DNA of 64,000 nt from Siderastrea radians (taxonomy: Eukaryota; Cnidaria; Anthozoa; Scleractinia; Rhizangiidae), in NCBI GenBank assembly GCA_964017195.1, contig OZ024895.1:46433673-46497672 (forward strand), read 5' to 3'. The position numbers were made by a program, and so were the translations under genes. Numbering within the stretch: position 1 is the first letter of the stretch; every line of letters begins with the position of its first letter. Of this stretch, positions 22,187 to 34,062 are shown one piece after another. Under the pieces are notes generated by a model. It was not told the DNA's origin. It saw only the letters and a program-made list of their open reading frames with translations, and made no database searches.

Positions 22187-25100
22187 CTAATATGCTACAA
22201 ACGCGATGCAGTAAATGAGAAGGAAAACAAAATAAGCCACAGGAAAAAGGATCCTGGACGCTCTGTCAATTGGGTGTGGTATGCCTCGTTCTCGTGTTGG
22301 CTTGTGATTTCTATGACTGCTTGTTTCATTATCGCCACCTTAGCGCTTCTGCGAACTGGAAAGCAAGAGGAGGTCTGGGGGCTTGCTTTCGATGAATCCT
22401 GGAAAATAAATATCAAGGTATCGTTAAAAGGGCCTCTTTCCCGGGCATTTCGCCGGGTGATCGCTATAGAGAACGGACAGTTCGAAAGATGGTTTATTAA
22501 AAAATACCGAACTTCACATGACCTTAAATTGGAACTTATGGTTTATTCAAAAACGATTGACACAACGAAAATTTTTGTAGTACTTTAACTTAAGAGCAAT
22601 GTCCTTGAAAACAGGTTTTACGAAAAATTGCACCTTCTAGCATAGTCAAATCTCGATCTCGATCTTTGAAAAGGACGTCTGTTTTCTGCCCAGTCAGGCG
22701 ACGCTACCTCAACCCCCCAAAAAGGACGCATATATTATGGAGAGATATTACTCATAAACCTTTGCTCACAATGCCAGCTAAGCCATTTCTTGGTACGCTT
22801 GTGCCCTGTGTAGTGTGCAGTGGTCTGTAGCGAGGCGTACTGATGCAGAATGATTATTGATGGTATTATGCCCTAATGTAATTCATTATGAACATTGACT
22901 TTCTCGGTGAGCCAGCTTAATAACGACTAGATAGTAAGAAGGAGAAACTCCAGCACAAATTGATCGTTACCTCAGGTCGGTCGGCGGGTTCACCAGATAC
23001 GCCTACAGAGATGAAGTTAAACGAACCCGGGTGTATAGTGGATGAAACACGCATGGAGCGCGCCTTACTCGAAGAGCTCTGTGTTTTCTCCCTGTTACGG
23101 TTAACAGTGCAGATTATAGCAAACTCGACCAACGCACCAAACACAAAGAAAAAGCTCCCCAGTAGATAATAATCAATGGCCTTAATATAGCCGACTTTGG
23201 GGAGAGTGGCCTGGATACCAAAGAAAAGTGTTGTTATGGAAAGGACGGTTGTGATTCCAAGAGAGACTCGGGCGGGTACGGAATGGTCATCGATCCAGAA
23301 GGCGACCCAACTAAGGATGACAATTAGCAGCGTGGGGATGAAATCTTGGGTGACGTAAAAACCAAGATGGCGCTTTAATTTGAACGACACTGCAAGGATT
23401 GAAAAGTTTCCTGCAAACAAGTAATGAATCAGCCAATATTTAATTAAAGCCCATTCAATACAGAGTTCAAAAAATCTCAAAAAATAGTTTTAGAAAAGAG
23501 GAAAAGATATGTCGCAAAGGAGAAAGGAAAGTCGTAGTTGGCTAACTCGATTACGGTGTTTCGATACAGTTTTTTTGGGGACCATACCTAACTTTTAGAA
23601 TCGGCCCTTAGACAGTCTTCTCCTTGTCAGATCAACGTAAAATTTGCACCACTTGTTGGTTTTGGATTGGACTTTACCGTGGTTTACATTTTGTGAAAAT
23701 CGATATTTCCATGACAACGATAAACAAAAATCCTCGAAAACAGTAAAATTAAAATTTTGCACGATTCAGATTTCACTTTGAAAAGCAAATACCAACATCT
23801 TAAACTGTGGTGTATGGCAAACAAAATATACAAGAACAAAAAAAATTCTGTATGTTTGTTTTGAAGTAAATCGCAAAAACATTTTCAACCTTAGTTTTTG
23901 CATAGTAATAGTAAATGCGCCGAAAAGTAATCAATGCTTTGATGAAATGGCTAGCAAATACTGTTAAAATGTTTCTTGTACTTACTATTTTACGTCTAGA
24001 AAGTTTTGTTGAAACTGGTGTTCGCGATCTCGAGAACGGATTGTTTTTCTAAGATCATTCGAGTAATAATTTTGTGGTAATTTTTGAATTTGAGCGCTTT
24101 TGATATTCAACTGTCGAGAGAAATAAAGAATTTCGGCTTTTATGTTGCTTTCATTTTAAAGCCTTGGCTGATATCTGGACTTTTGCAACTAATGCAACCC
24201 TTCACAATACCTGTTATGTGCTCTACATTCCTAGACAGCACTTCCCACTCGACCAAAGTGTATTGTGGGATTGTCAGTCTCTCTGATAATGTCACAGGTG
24301 TGGCTACATCACTCCAGGAATAAATTATGTCTTTGTCATTGTATCCATCTGTGCGGATCAAATTATGAAATAAAACAAAATTAATTTTATGTGCTCGAAA
24401 CAAATTACTAAAGATGTCAAACAACTTTCTGAAGTGAGGAACTGAATACTTTTGGGCCTGCGCCTAAGCATCTCCTGATTCGCACATGAAGGTTACATGT
24501 ACTAAGCTTTAGAGCCTTTATTAAGGACAACACTTACAGCTTCCAAAAGACATTTCGCAGTTTTGTATATCCATTGGAAATCTTCTCATATCCATGAGGC
24601 AGTAAGAGCGAACTCGCTTCCTGAAAGGCAAAGGAACTTCAAATTCTCAGTCCCAGGCTTAAAGTTTTTCTTTGAGACCGAAAGAGCCTACAGAACGAAG
24701 CCTACAGCGAGCTGCAAGACAGTTGATAGATAGTCACTTGGTAGATAGTCGCGCTAACTAGTAACATCAAGATCATAAACCTTGCTGTGAACTTTTTACT
24801 GTTTTTAAGACTTAACTAAGGAAGAGTGACAGTAAAGGGCGTGGTAAATGTCTGTCAGTGGCTGAGGTAGTAAGTTTTGTAGGTCAAGTGAGTGGATTAT
24901 TGGGCTCTTGGTTGCATAAAATTTGATGTAAATAAATTCAGTCAAGGAGTATATATGGTTTTCACGCTGCTTTCAGCCGATTGTATGGGATGCTGGTTCA
25001 TCGCAGGGTTACATGGCCGGGCAGGATTTTGTAGTTTTTCGTAAAGTTTGGCCGATGCCAAATGACAACTCGTGGGTGGAGAGAGACAAGCGCTGATGTG

Positions 25101-28100
25101 AAGCAGCTTGCTGCTTTGGGAAACAATATGACAAGAAAGCGCAGGAAAATAGCCAGCAACCTTTGGATTAACAGTCTGACAACAAAGTATCTAACCACCA
25201 CGCCTCGACGGGCATTAGATATTAGAGGTCAAGACGTATGCAAAATTTACAGGCCTGGCAGGATTCTAAGAACCCAACACATCCCCCATCAAAGTTTCAC
25301 AGAAGTATTTTATCCGGGATATTAGATCACCTGGAGCTGTACGTGACGTTGCCATCCGATGTTATCTCCAACAGGAAGTCATGTCGAGTGTTATGATCAG
25401 ACATGTCTGTTTCAAAGAAGGCGTCCGGCAGCCATATTTGATCTGCAAAGTGACCGCTAGGCTTGATGGAAGGAACATGCAGATATTTTCTGAATGCCAG
25501 CCGGTGATCCCGCCAGTATTGGCGAAAGAAAAACGTGACGGTGAAGTCCTGTAGATTAGATATTTGAAAATTAGGTAAGGAGACAGACCAATGTATTGCA
25601 AGTGCCTGGGTGATGTGTGACACGACATGTGACGTGATGACGTGACACATAATGTGAGGCGAAATGTGATGTAATGTGACATTTTAAGTGTGACGTGACA
25701 TATGACTTGCAGGTTTAATTTTACTGTGACACCTGTAAATGGTTAGATGTTTTACATGGTTCGGCTAACCGTTCGGCTTGGTAACGTCCTCAGACTCTCT
25801 TCTACCCGCACCGTAGGGAGCAATGGGCAATCAGAGGTCTCTTTTACGACTCTTTTACCACCGCTTTTAACCCCAGTGGCTTAAGGTGGCCGAATACAGT
25901 TTTCTTGTACCTATGCGTTATTCATCGTTATTTTCAAACCACTGGCAATTGGGAGGCCAAAATTGGCAAGATGCAAGTTCAACTAAAAACGATTATATTT
26001 TGATATGTTTAATTGGACTAGGTACCGTTGCCATGGCAACACAGCTGGTAATAAACCAGCATTAAATAATGGGTTCGATTTATTTTCAGAAAATCCAGTC
26101 GTTAGATTTTTTCTGTCATTTGTCTCTAGAAAACTCAGAAAATACTGGCCCGTTGACACTGGTCTCGTAAAATTTTGACAGAGAGATTTTGTGTTATTTT
26201 GTGTTAAATGCATTTTAACGTTTTCTGAACATGTCCTCTATCAGATTTCAATTTTGGTTTGCAGGCGAGTTAAACGTGTTCTGAACTATTATTCTACCAA
26301 ATTTCATGAAATTCTAACGAGCGGTTCCGTAGAAATCACTGCATTTCCACTAAATCATGCAGTCACGATTTTCTGGTTAACTGCGCATGCGTTGCATTTG
26401 ACAAGGTTGTCGTGGCTTATTGTCGTTGCTCCATACAATCAATCCCAGAAAGGCAGGGTATTTTCCAATCGTATTACCTTTGATACATTGAAAAACAAAG
26501 GTTTTTCACACATAACAAACTGTTTGATTGTTAAGACGGAAAAAAAACACTTGCACATAACATAACATCACCTTTATTTCACCTCGGATTTACAAAGGTA
26601 GCTGTATAGCTAATTTCTCCGAGAAAGAAAAGACAAAGAAAAATAAGTAAATAAATAAAATAGTATTAAAAATAAAAATAAGGATAAAATCATATATTAT
26701 ATACAGTACATTAAACTACTATTTACATAGGTAACAATTGCATTGATGTTCGAAAGAAATCTGGCATATTTTAGTTTTGAACTCATTCAAGGACGTTAGT
26801 GACCTCAGGTCCTCTGTTAGTTTGTTCCACATGTTTGCAGTAGTGTATCTGAAGGAATGAAGACCATAAGTGGTTGTGTTAACGTATGGGGTAACAAGTT
26901 TCCTTGATCCTCGTAAGTTGCGTTCAGTATTCTCATTTAAAAGAGACCACGCATTTACTTTGGCATCGTTTCGAACTGGATTGTCTTAGAAACTGTTTTC
27001 ATCACGTCTTGGCATCTGATACTATACAGATTAAACAAAACAAATGATTGCTGTACAGGCGCCGTGTTTGTAAGCTTTGTGCGCGCGCTTATTCACGTCA
27101 GCAGTACAACTGTGACGAGTTTCGAACAAAATGCGGTTATTTCGCGCAGTTCATATCCTCATTCAACTGCGTACGACTTTGCATCATGGAGAGGGACGGG
27201 GTGGAAAAGCGGGAGTGGATTGTCAGGTTTCATGGGAAATAAGTGCTAAACAGCTGTCATTTGAATGTTAACCCTACAGAATTTCGCTTACATCCTAAAA
27301 AGTTCTAACCACCATGGAAGAATCAACCTGAGTTTGCTTTGCCTAGCAGTTGTACTAGTGGTTTCCATTGGAAAGTGAAGTGCTGGGGGTAAGGCGCATG
27401 CAGCGAAATAGTGGTTTAACGGCCAAAAGTGACTTTTCTTTCGTAAAGACAACAGATGGCCTCGAACACAAAAATCTTGGTTGCTGGTAAAACGTGTGAC
27501 GGTCAAGTACCCGTGACGGACGCCAGTGACTCATCCGTGTCACATACGTGACGAGTAGGTGTTTCCCACGTCCAAAAAATCTCAAAAGCTTCTGGCTTCG
27601 TGCACGGGCAACTCGGGCTGGTCACCTACGCTACCTGAATTAGCTGCTGCGAAGCCACCAGGCTTCGCAGCAGTTAGTCCGTGGTGAGGGGTGAGAGCGA
27701 AACAGCGGTCCGTAGAGGGGTGTCACGTAAACATCGCGTTTACAAACAATTATTTTAACACTCACCATAGCAATTTCGTCTACAGGCACAGTGGCGACTA
27801 CATACAAACTGACAGTGACACGCAATGGCGAACCTGGAATTAATGAAAACGAAAACAGTAGAAGAATTACGTAGTCCGTCCGACTTTGCTGATGTTCAAA
27901 CGTCAAACGTCTACTATGTGTGTAATCGAGGAAACGAATGTTGCTCTTAAAATGGCCAATCGGGAAATTGCAACAAAACTTCTGAGGATTTTAAGGCTGA
28001 CTCCTGATCCAGTTAAGTTTAGACTTGGTTCCTCGTTCGGATATTAGCCTCTGCCAGGTGCTTAGACTGTGGGAAACGAACAGAAATCGATGCGCTGCTG

Positions 28101-31100
28101 AACTAGATTCTTCCCTATTAAGGACGGTGCCTCCTAATATAGATGTATTTTTGCAAAGGTTATAACTTTGGGGAAAAAGTAGATCTCAGTAAGGGTTATT
28201 GGAATCCAACTGAAAGAAAAATGTGGATAACCATAATTCTAAAAAAAGCGTGAAAATACAAAGAATGTAAGGCAATTTCTTTCCAAATTTAAGCTTAATT
28301 CGGGGTTACCCTCAATTTTCTTATTGGATTCTGATAGCCCTTGCTAAGATCTGCTTTTTCCACATAGTCATAAACCGCGCAAAGATACTGTTCTATTACG
28401 GGGCAAATTAGGCGGTTCACGTGCGGTAACGCTCGTCACGCCAACTCGTAAAATGGACTTTTTTTCGTTTTCGTTGTCGTCGTGTCCGTCAGTTACTTAG
28501 TCTTCTTGAGTTCGCGCGGCCTTTTGAACAATGGGATTGATGTTATAATGACGTAAACAAATAGATTTTATCAGGTTGGAAATCCCATCTATCAAATACC
28601 GGACATACTAGTGAAAAAACAATGATGATCTTTAGTGAAGATCTTTTTGAGTTGAATTTAATTTTCCATGTAAGATCGCAGAAAACTTCAGGGTAGTATT
28701 GACAAAATACATTAGAATTGCTATAGACGTATTTTATAAAACGTGTTTTTAAAGGGAATACGGTGACAGATCGTGTCGGACGTCCATAATATAATATGTT
28801 TACATACATTTAATTCCTTACATACCGGAAGTGCAAATTGTCCATAACCAGTCACCGGAAACCACGAACTACTAAAGTTCATTACATACAGGAACTGCTA
28901 ATTGTGCAAAGCAGGTCAGCGAAGGCCAATGTTAAAAGTCTGTTTTACTTTTCTGTTTGAAGTAGTGTTGGTTAGGAAAAATGAACGGTAGAAAGGAGTC
29001 TAATTTCCTCTCTTTGGGTTTTGCGGCGTATCCAACTTAAGTAAAGGTAAGCGTTGAAATGTTTATTTTGCTGTTTTTGTGGACAATTCGTTGATAAGGG
29101 GCAGCGTTTACAAAGCTTAGTGATTACTTGGGATTACTGCTGTTTTTATGACGCAAACAGATAGATTTTATAAGGTTTGAAATACCGGACATACTAGGGA
29201 ATAAATAATAACGTGACCTTTACTGAAGATCTTTACATGTAAGTTGAATTTAATTTTCCATCTAAGATCGCAGAAAACTTCAGGGTAGTATTGACAAAAT
29301 ACGTTAGAATCGCTACAGACGTGTTTATAAAATGTGTTTTCAAAGGGAATACGGTGACAGATCGTGGCAGTGCACGCAGATTGTAGGAGAATACAAATAA
29401 TTGTTATCGTTTTCGGGACCGTTTAACAAAACCCGTATTATATCAAGTTGCCTGTCAACAACTCGCGATTGATAGCCTTGCGTGGTCTTAGCTGATATGC
29501 GATTTCAGCAACAGGAGATTGTCGCTGTTGCCGTTTTTAAAAAAGAAACTTTTTTTCCTTAGGAAAAGCGGAAGGGGGGGGGGGGTGGGCGAGAGACTAT
29601 CCGCCACCTGTAAATTCTTCGGAATTTCTTGTTCCTGAAGAAACCCAAATATCCCAAGATGCGCAGAACGTATGCGCAGTAACAAAAGGAGGCACCGTCC
29701 TTAAGACAGACTTATACGATCAGTTCCTAATCGGTGCCTACATAGTCTCTTCTGAAAGTTGATCATAACCAGGTTTAGGTTAAGATGCCAGAGCAGTTTA
29801 TTTATACGTTGCGTGGCCCTTTGCATTCAAACGTTTGGCAATACTTTTTGGCAATATCAGGGGGTACAACATTATATCAGTTCAATAAGATGAAAAGTCC
29901 GAGTCTCACCTCCCACATCAGGTCTAACACGCTTGTCGTAATTAACCAGTAAGGTGTCAAGCACGTGAGCCATGTGATTTACTCGGTGCAAAGACGAGTT
30001 ATCTGCGGCACTGAAAAAAAAACAACTCTTTAGTATAAGACAGAGTTATCAGTTTAGTCTCTTAAAGGTTGCTTCACGCTTGTGATATAAACACAAGCAT
30101 AAATACAAGCATAAGCATAAGATAAGAAAGCGTAGTGTGAACCAGTAATGACATAAACATAAGCATGAAAGAGCATAATGAAACAGTAGTGTATGGTATT
30201 TGAAGAAATTCACGTGGAAAAAGTCACCAATTCTGCTCTAACAGCAGTTCATCGTAAACAAGTTAGTACACTGAAATGATAACATTTGAAAAAATCTGAG
30301 AAAAAACAGAGGAATTCCATGAATACTAATAAATCGGGTTTCCATGGTAACAAGGGCAATTCCAACTTGGCACTGAAAACGCTTGTCTTGATGACCACTA
30401 TCAGTTTGCCAAATTTCATGCTTGTATCAAAAAGTGCACAATTCGCCTTAAAATTTGAGCTATGCCGCCGGACTATAAGTTTCAATGCTCTTTGTTTTTA
30501 GTTTCAATTCTGTCCGACGGTGTTGTGAGCAGATTGTCACATTTTAATGTAACTAGTATAACATAAATATTTTATTACCCCTTGCGAGAACGAAAAAGAT
30601 TTAATTACTAGGGTTCTTTTTTATAGAGTGGGGCGAAGACCTAGAATACGTTTCCTAGGTCTGTAAGATCCATTACCAACCCCTCTCAAATTAAAACTGC
30701 CCTCGCCAACTTCTTAAAAAACAGACTATGATTTCCATTTTTTTTTCTTTTTACTCTTAATAAATGATTGTAATGTAGTGTGCAATGTATATGTAAACTC
30801 TTTTTGTTATCAATATTAATGTAATAATAAAGGCCTCCACTTAAACAAGCCTATGCTCAACTGGATACTTCCTGTATAAATATCTCTGTTTAAATAAATG
30901 AATAAAAATTACAGGTTGTCATAAATATTATTTCAGTTACTGAAAAAGGATAAGAAAAAACATTAAATGGTAATTATGTGGCATCGTAAAATCCGTCCGG
31001 CGCTTCGGTGTTCTCCGTACGGAGTGACTAATTAAAAACTGAATAGAAATCAGCAGTTTCGTGCAAACAGTGAAGTTTCCAAAAAAACACCATACCAGTG

Positions 31101-31643
31101 TTTTCAGAATAACCTTTGCTAAAAGATATACTGCGTAAGACAAGTCTATTTTTCAAACAGCCACCAATTCGTAACTATGAGATATCTAATATTGTTTTCC
31201 GGAAAATCTACTCTTTCTGTAAAATTACCGCAGTCAGTGGAGGTGAACTAGACGTTTGTTTAAGGAATTCGTTTTCCAGTGCCTCTACGAGGATATAATG
31301 AGGAGGGAGACACAAAAATTGACATTTTAAGGCTTTTTGTAAAATCCGGTTCTTTTTTGTGCTTTGGGTTCCTCGTGTCCTCCACAAAAAACACCAAAGC
31401 ACACCTTTTTCTAGTGATTCCATGTTTCAGGCTCACTTTTTACACACATGCAGACATACAGTGTTGTGTTTTCGTATCTAAATCTTGTTCTATTACAAAC
31501 ACCCTTGACGCGATGGAAATCTTATAATGGACCTGTTCCTACCTTTCGCTGCATTGAATACTCCCAGTTTGCATCGTTGGACTGACACAAGCGAGTAACA
31601 CAAGTAACTTGCAAAACAGCTGTAAAATCTCCACCGTTCCCAT
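22187..31643 (-). CDS. Cys-loop anion channel, copy C, with a frameshift before M4
   Basis: Eight exons in the same phases as copy D: 31543-31643, 29910-30010, 27766-27833, 25331-25548, 24538-24620, 24211-24348, 22971-23410 and 22187-22398. ATG at 31643 starts a signal peptide (MGTVEILQLFCKLLVLLAC). Loop D is FFFRQYWRDHRLAF; loop A is WLPD; the Cys-loop is CLMDMRRFPMDIQNC; loop B is SYGYNDKDIIYSW; then M1, PARV, M2 and M3. In the last exon D reads GTGGCTGAT where C reads GTGGCGAT, one base fewer. The frame shifts and ends at 22195-22197 after an aberrant tail (about 450 residues in all). The intact M4 (RILFPVAYFVFLLIYCIAFV) remains encoded in the other frame down to the TAG at 22187. Either a pseudogene, an M4-less variant or an assembly error. 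Intron 2 carries a 1.58-kb TTAA element absent from D. Confidence 0.88.
25141..25212 (-). repeat. tRNA-derived SINE-like remnant in copy C
   Basis: The minus strand reads GTGGTTAGATACTTTG, then AGACTGTTAATCCAAAGGTT, then GCTGGC. It resembles the D-arm, anticodon arm (GTT) and T-arm region of a tRNA-Asn, with a degenerate B box. A related copy sits in the same intron of copy D (40610-40682), so it predates the C/D duplication. Not an intact tRNA gene. Confidence 0.5.
25604..25715. repeat. Degenerate TGTGACGTGA-type short tandem repeat
   Basis: A run of units such as GATGTGTGACACGACATGTG and TGACGTGACACATAATGTG just upstream of exon 4 of copy C. A related but differently arranged run lies at the same place in copy D (41118-41262). 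Confidence 0.6.
26560..26995 (-). mobile_element. LINE 3' end remnant (C-terminal tail of a reverse transcriptase ORF)
   Basis: Minus strand, open from about 26990 to the TAG at 26719: KVNAWSLLNENTERNLRGSR, then TTYGLHSFRYTTANMWNKL, then EDLRSLTSLNEFKTKI. The pattern YG..SF.Y..A..WN.L...LR...SL..FK is typical of the last residues of CR1/L2-type LINE proteins. It is followed by a 3' UTR with GGTGAAATAAAGG and a TTATG-repeat tail near 26560. Truncated at its 5' end and lies in intron 3 of channel copy C. Confidence 0.7.
28122..29700. mobile_element. 1579-bp TTAA element in intron 2 of channel copy C
   Basis: Both ends read GGACGGTGCCTCC inward, flanked by TTAA (28118-28121 and 29701-29704). 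Copy D has the uninterrupted site TTCCCTATTAAGTCAAACTT near 42130-42150, so the insertion postdates the C/D duplication and TTAA is the target duplication. Piggybac and Kolobok both use TTAA; the GG start suits Kolobok better. The interior holds a direct repeat of about 225 bp (28548-28775 and 29149-29372). No transposase recognised. A deletion derivative lies at 56930-57324. Confidence 0.8.
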
Positions 31644-31709
31644 GACATGTGAACCTAGGGTCCAAAATTATTTGTAACTAAACCTAAAACAAATCCATAG
31701 AAAGGGCTG

Positions 31710-31717
31710 TTTATATA
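31710..31717 (-). promoter_or_regulatory. TATA box of channel copy C
   Basis: TATATAAA on the minus strand, 67 bases upstream of the start codon. The box and its surroundings (GTTTCTATATAAACAGCCC) are conserved upstream of copy D at 46968-46975. Confidence 0.55.
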
Positions 31718-32228
31718 GAAACATAGGCATGCGCCGGTGCTTTACACTGCATAAGACATCTGCTGGATATAAATTAGCAGCTACCCACTGTTTAAAACCA
31801 ATAAGCAGCTAACAAGAAAATTTAAAAATATACATATGCCACGAAAAATGTGTTGCCTGGTATATTACTTTTAAAAATACCATTCAATTCCTTTTTCGGA
31901 AGACTTGTCTTCATTTGTACGCGATTCTACAGATTTGATTGCCTCGTTAATAAGTGCTGCTCTGAGAGGAAAAAGGCGCGTACGAAACACTGTACATGGA
32001 TATATCCAGTCTTGATTAGAATGTTGCATTTACGTTTTCAAATAGTGGTTCATGCAAGCTGTGATTTCAGGACCGAGTAATTAAAATAAAATTGTTGCGG
32101 TTGTGTTAACAAACCTTTCGCTCCTGTAGATGAAATCCTACAGTTTGGCCCTTCAAATTAATTAAGCTTGTTGCCAGCGGCAACGTTCTAGCAAAGGTGT
32201 AGATATAGAGTAATAATATTCTGTTTAA
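31718..32228. other. 5' flank of channel copy C, no gene seen
   Basis: Matches the 5' flank of copy D (46976-47345), including CCACTGTTTAAAACCAATAA and AACCTTTCGCTCCTG. From about 32160 it continues instead as the segment shared with the copy B flank. Confidence 0.6.
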
Positions 32229-34058
32229 GGAGGCTCGCAACGGTTTTTTTGGCCTTGGAGTGTATCTTTTAAAGTCAAAGTTTCGCATAGAAGGTAAACT
32301 TCGATTTCCTTGATACTACACCACCTATTCAACAAATGATCAAAGTTTATTTTCTCACTGGTTTCCTAACAACAGCTGTCACCATAGCAACGGTAATGGA
32401 CAACCCCTCATTTTAAATAATGTCGAATATCTCGAAAACTAGTCAGACACTTTATGACGAAACTTGAACTATTTGAACTACTCAACCTACACAACTTGTA
32501 TGCGAAATTAGGGAAAAATCTGTAAGAGCGTTTTCACGTAAATCATGATTCAGTTTTTACGGACTGATTTTGGTCATTCCTGCAATTTTTTCCAATATTT
32601 CAAGAAAGATAAAACTTAACACTTTCTCTTTTCAGTTGAAGGATTTTTTATCATATCAAAACATTCTTAATGTACATTGAGCTTCCTAGGTGGCTGCGAT
32701 TTTAAGATATTTATATTTAAAAACTGCTAAAATGCAGCACAAATCAGCCAAAAAATCCGTAATTTGCATAAATAGAAATATTTCTAAACTGCCCTTACAG
32801 ATTTTTCTCTTAAATTGATTGACGTTAGAATAACAATTCTTTTTGATGTTCCAGCAAGTTTTAGGCTGAATAAACATTTCTGTTATTAGATAAGAAGGCT
32901 GAATCTCGGTCAGGTCTCAGTCGTTATTCACTTTCAACGAACAACAATATTATTTTGTTTTTCCTGGTCTATTTCTCGGTTATTCACGTGCAATGAATAT
33001 TAATACACGATGCACTTGTGTCATCTCGTGCATTTATAATTCCTTCTCATAAAAATAAAAAAATTTCGTCTTCTCAGCTTCTTCCTGGAGACTCTTTGCC
33101 ATTATTCTTTAAATACTGACTGACGTTTTAGCTTTTTTAATTACGGATTGCATACATGTTAACGCCCACGATGGCATTACACTGGGGCCGAAAAATGACG
33201 AGAAACAAGCTCAGAAGACGAATATTTTTTTTATTATGAGAAGGAATAATAAATGCACGAGAGGACACAAGCGCAGCGTGTATTAATATTCATTGCACGT
33301 GAATAACCGAGAAATAGACCAGAAAAAACGAAATAAAACTGTTGCTCGTTGAAAGGTAATAACGACTGAAACTTGACCAAGATTCAGACTTCTTATCTAA
33401 TAACAGAAATGTTTATTCAGCCTAAAACTTGCTGGAACATCAAAAAGAATTATTATTCTAACGTCAATCAATTTAAGAGAAAAATCTGTAAGGGCAGTTT
33501 AGAAATATTTCTATTTATGCAAATTACGGACTTTTTGGCTGATTTGTGCTGCATTTTAGCAGTTTTTAAATATAAATATCTTAAAATCGCAGCCACCTAG
33601 GAAGCTCAATGTATATTAAGAATGTTTTGATGTCATAAAAGATCTTTCAACTGAAAAGAGAAAGTGTTAAGTTTTATCTTTCTTGAAATATTGGAGAAAA
33701 TTGCAGGAATGACCAAAATCAGTCCGTAAAAAATGAATCATGATTTACGTGAAAACGCTCTTACAGATTTTTCCGTAATTTCGCACACAAGTTGTGTAGA
33801 TTGAGTAGTTCAAATAGTTCAAGTTTCGTCATAAAGTGTCTGACTAGTTTTCGAGATATTCGACATTATTTAAAATGAGGGGTTGTCCATTACCGTTGCT
33901 ATGGTGGCAGCTGTTGCTAGGAAACCAGTGAGAAAATAAACTTTGATCATTAGTTGAAAAGGTGGTGTAGTATCAAGGAAATCGAAGTTTATCTTCTATA
34001 CGAAATTTTGACTTCAAAAGATACACTCCAAGGCCAAAAAAAACTGTTGCGAGCCTCC
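32229..34058. mobile_element. 1.83-kb foldback element with about 852-bp inverted arms and TTAA target duplication
   Basis: Arms 32229-33080 and 33207-34058 are mirror images across a 126-base loop: paired positions sum to 66287 along the whole length that I checked. Ends read GGAGGCTCGCAACGGTTTTT (left) and its mirror, flanked by TTAA at 32225-32228 and 34059-34062. The paralogous segment beside copy B has a single TTAA (15906-15909) at the matching position, an approximate empty site. Each arm encodes the same unrecognised open frame of about 63 codons (32686-32877 minus, 33373-33600 plus). No transposase seen. Confidence 0.88.
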
Positions 34059-34062
34059 TTAA

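Noticed and set aside
22274..22588. 104-codon plus-strand frame over the copy C last exon
   Set aside because: Antisense shadow of the M4 exon; the minus strand carries the conserved channel sequence.
27350..27570. Shared segment with 43160-43320 as evidence of a conserved intron
   Set aside because: The two copies lie in different introns of C and D (intron 3 and intron 1), so this is more likely a dispersed repeat.
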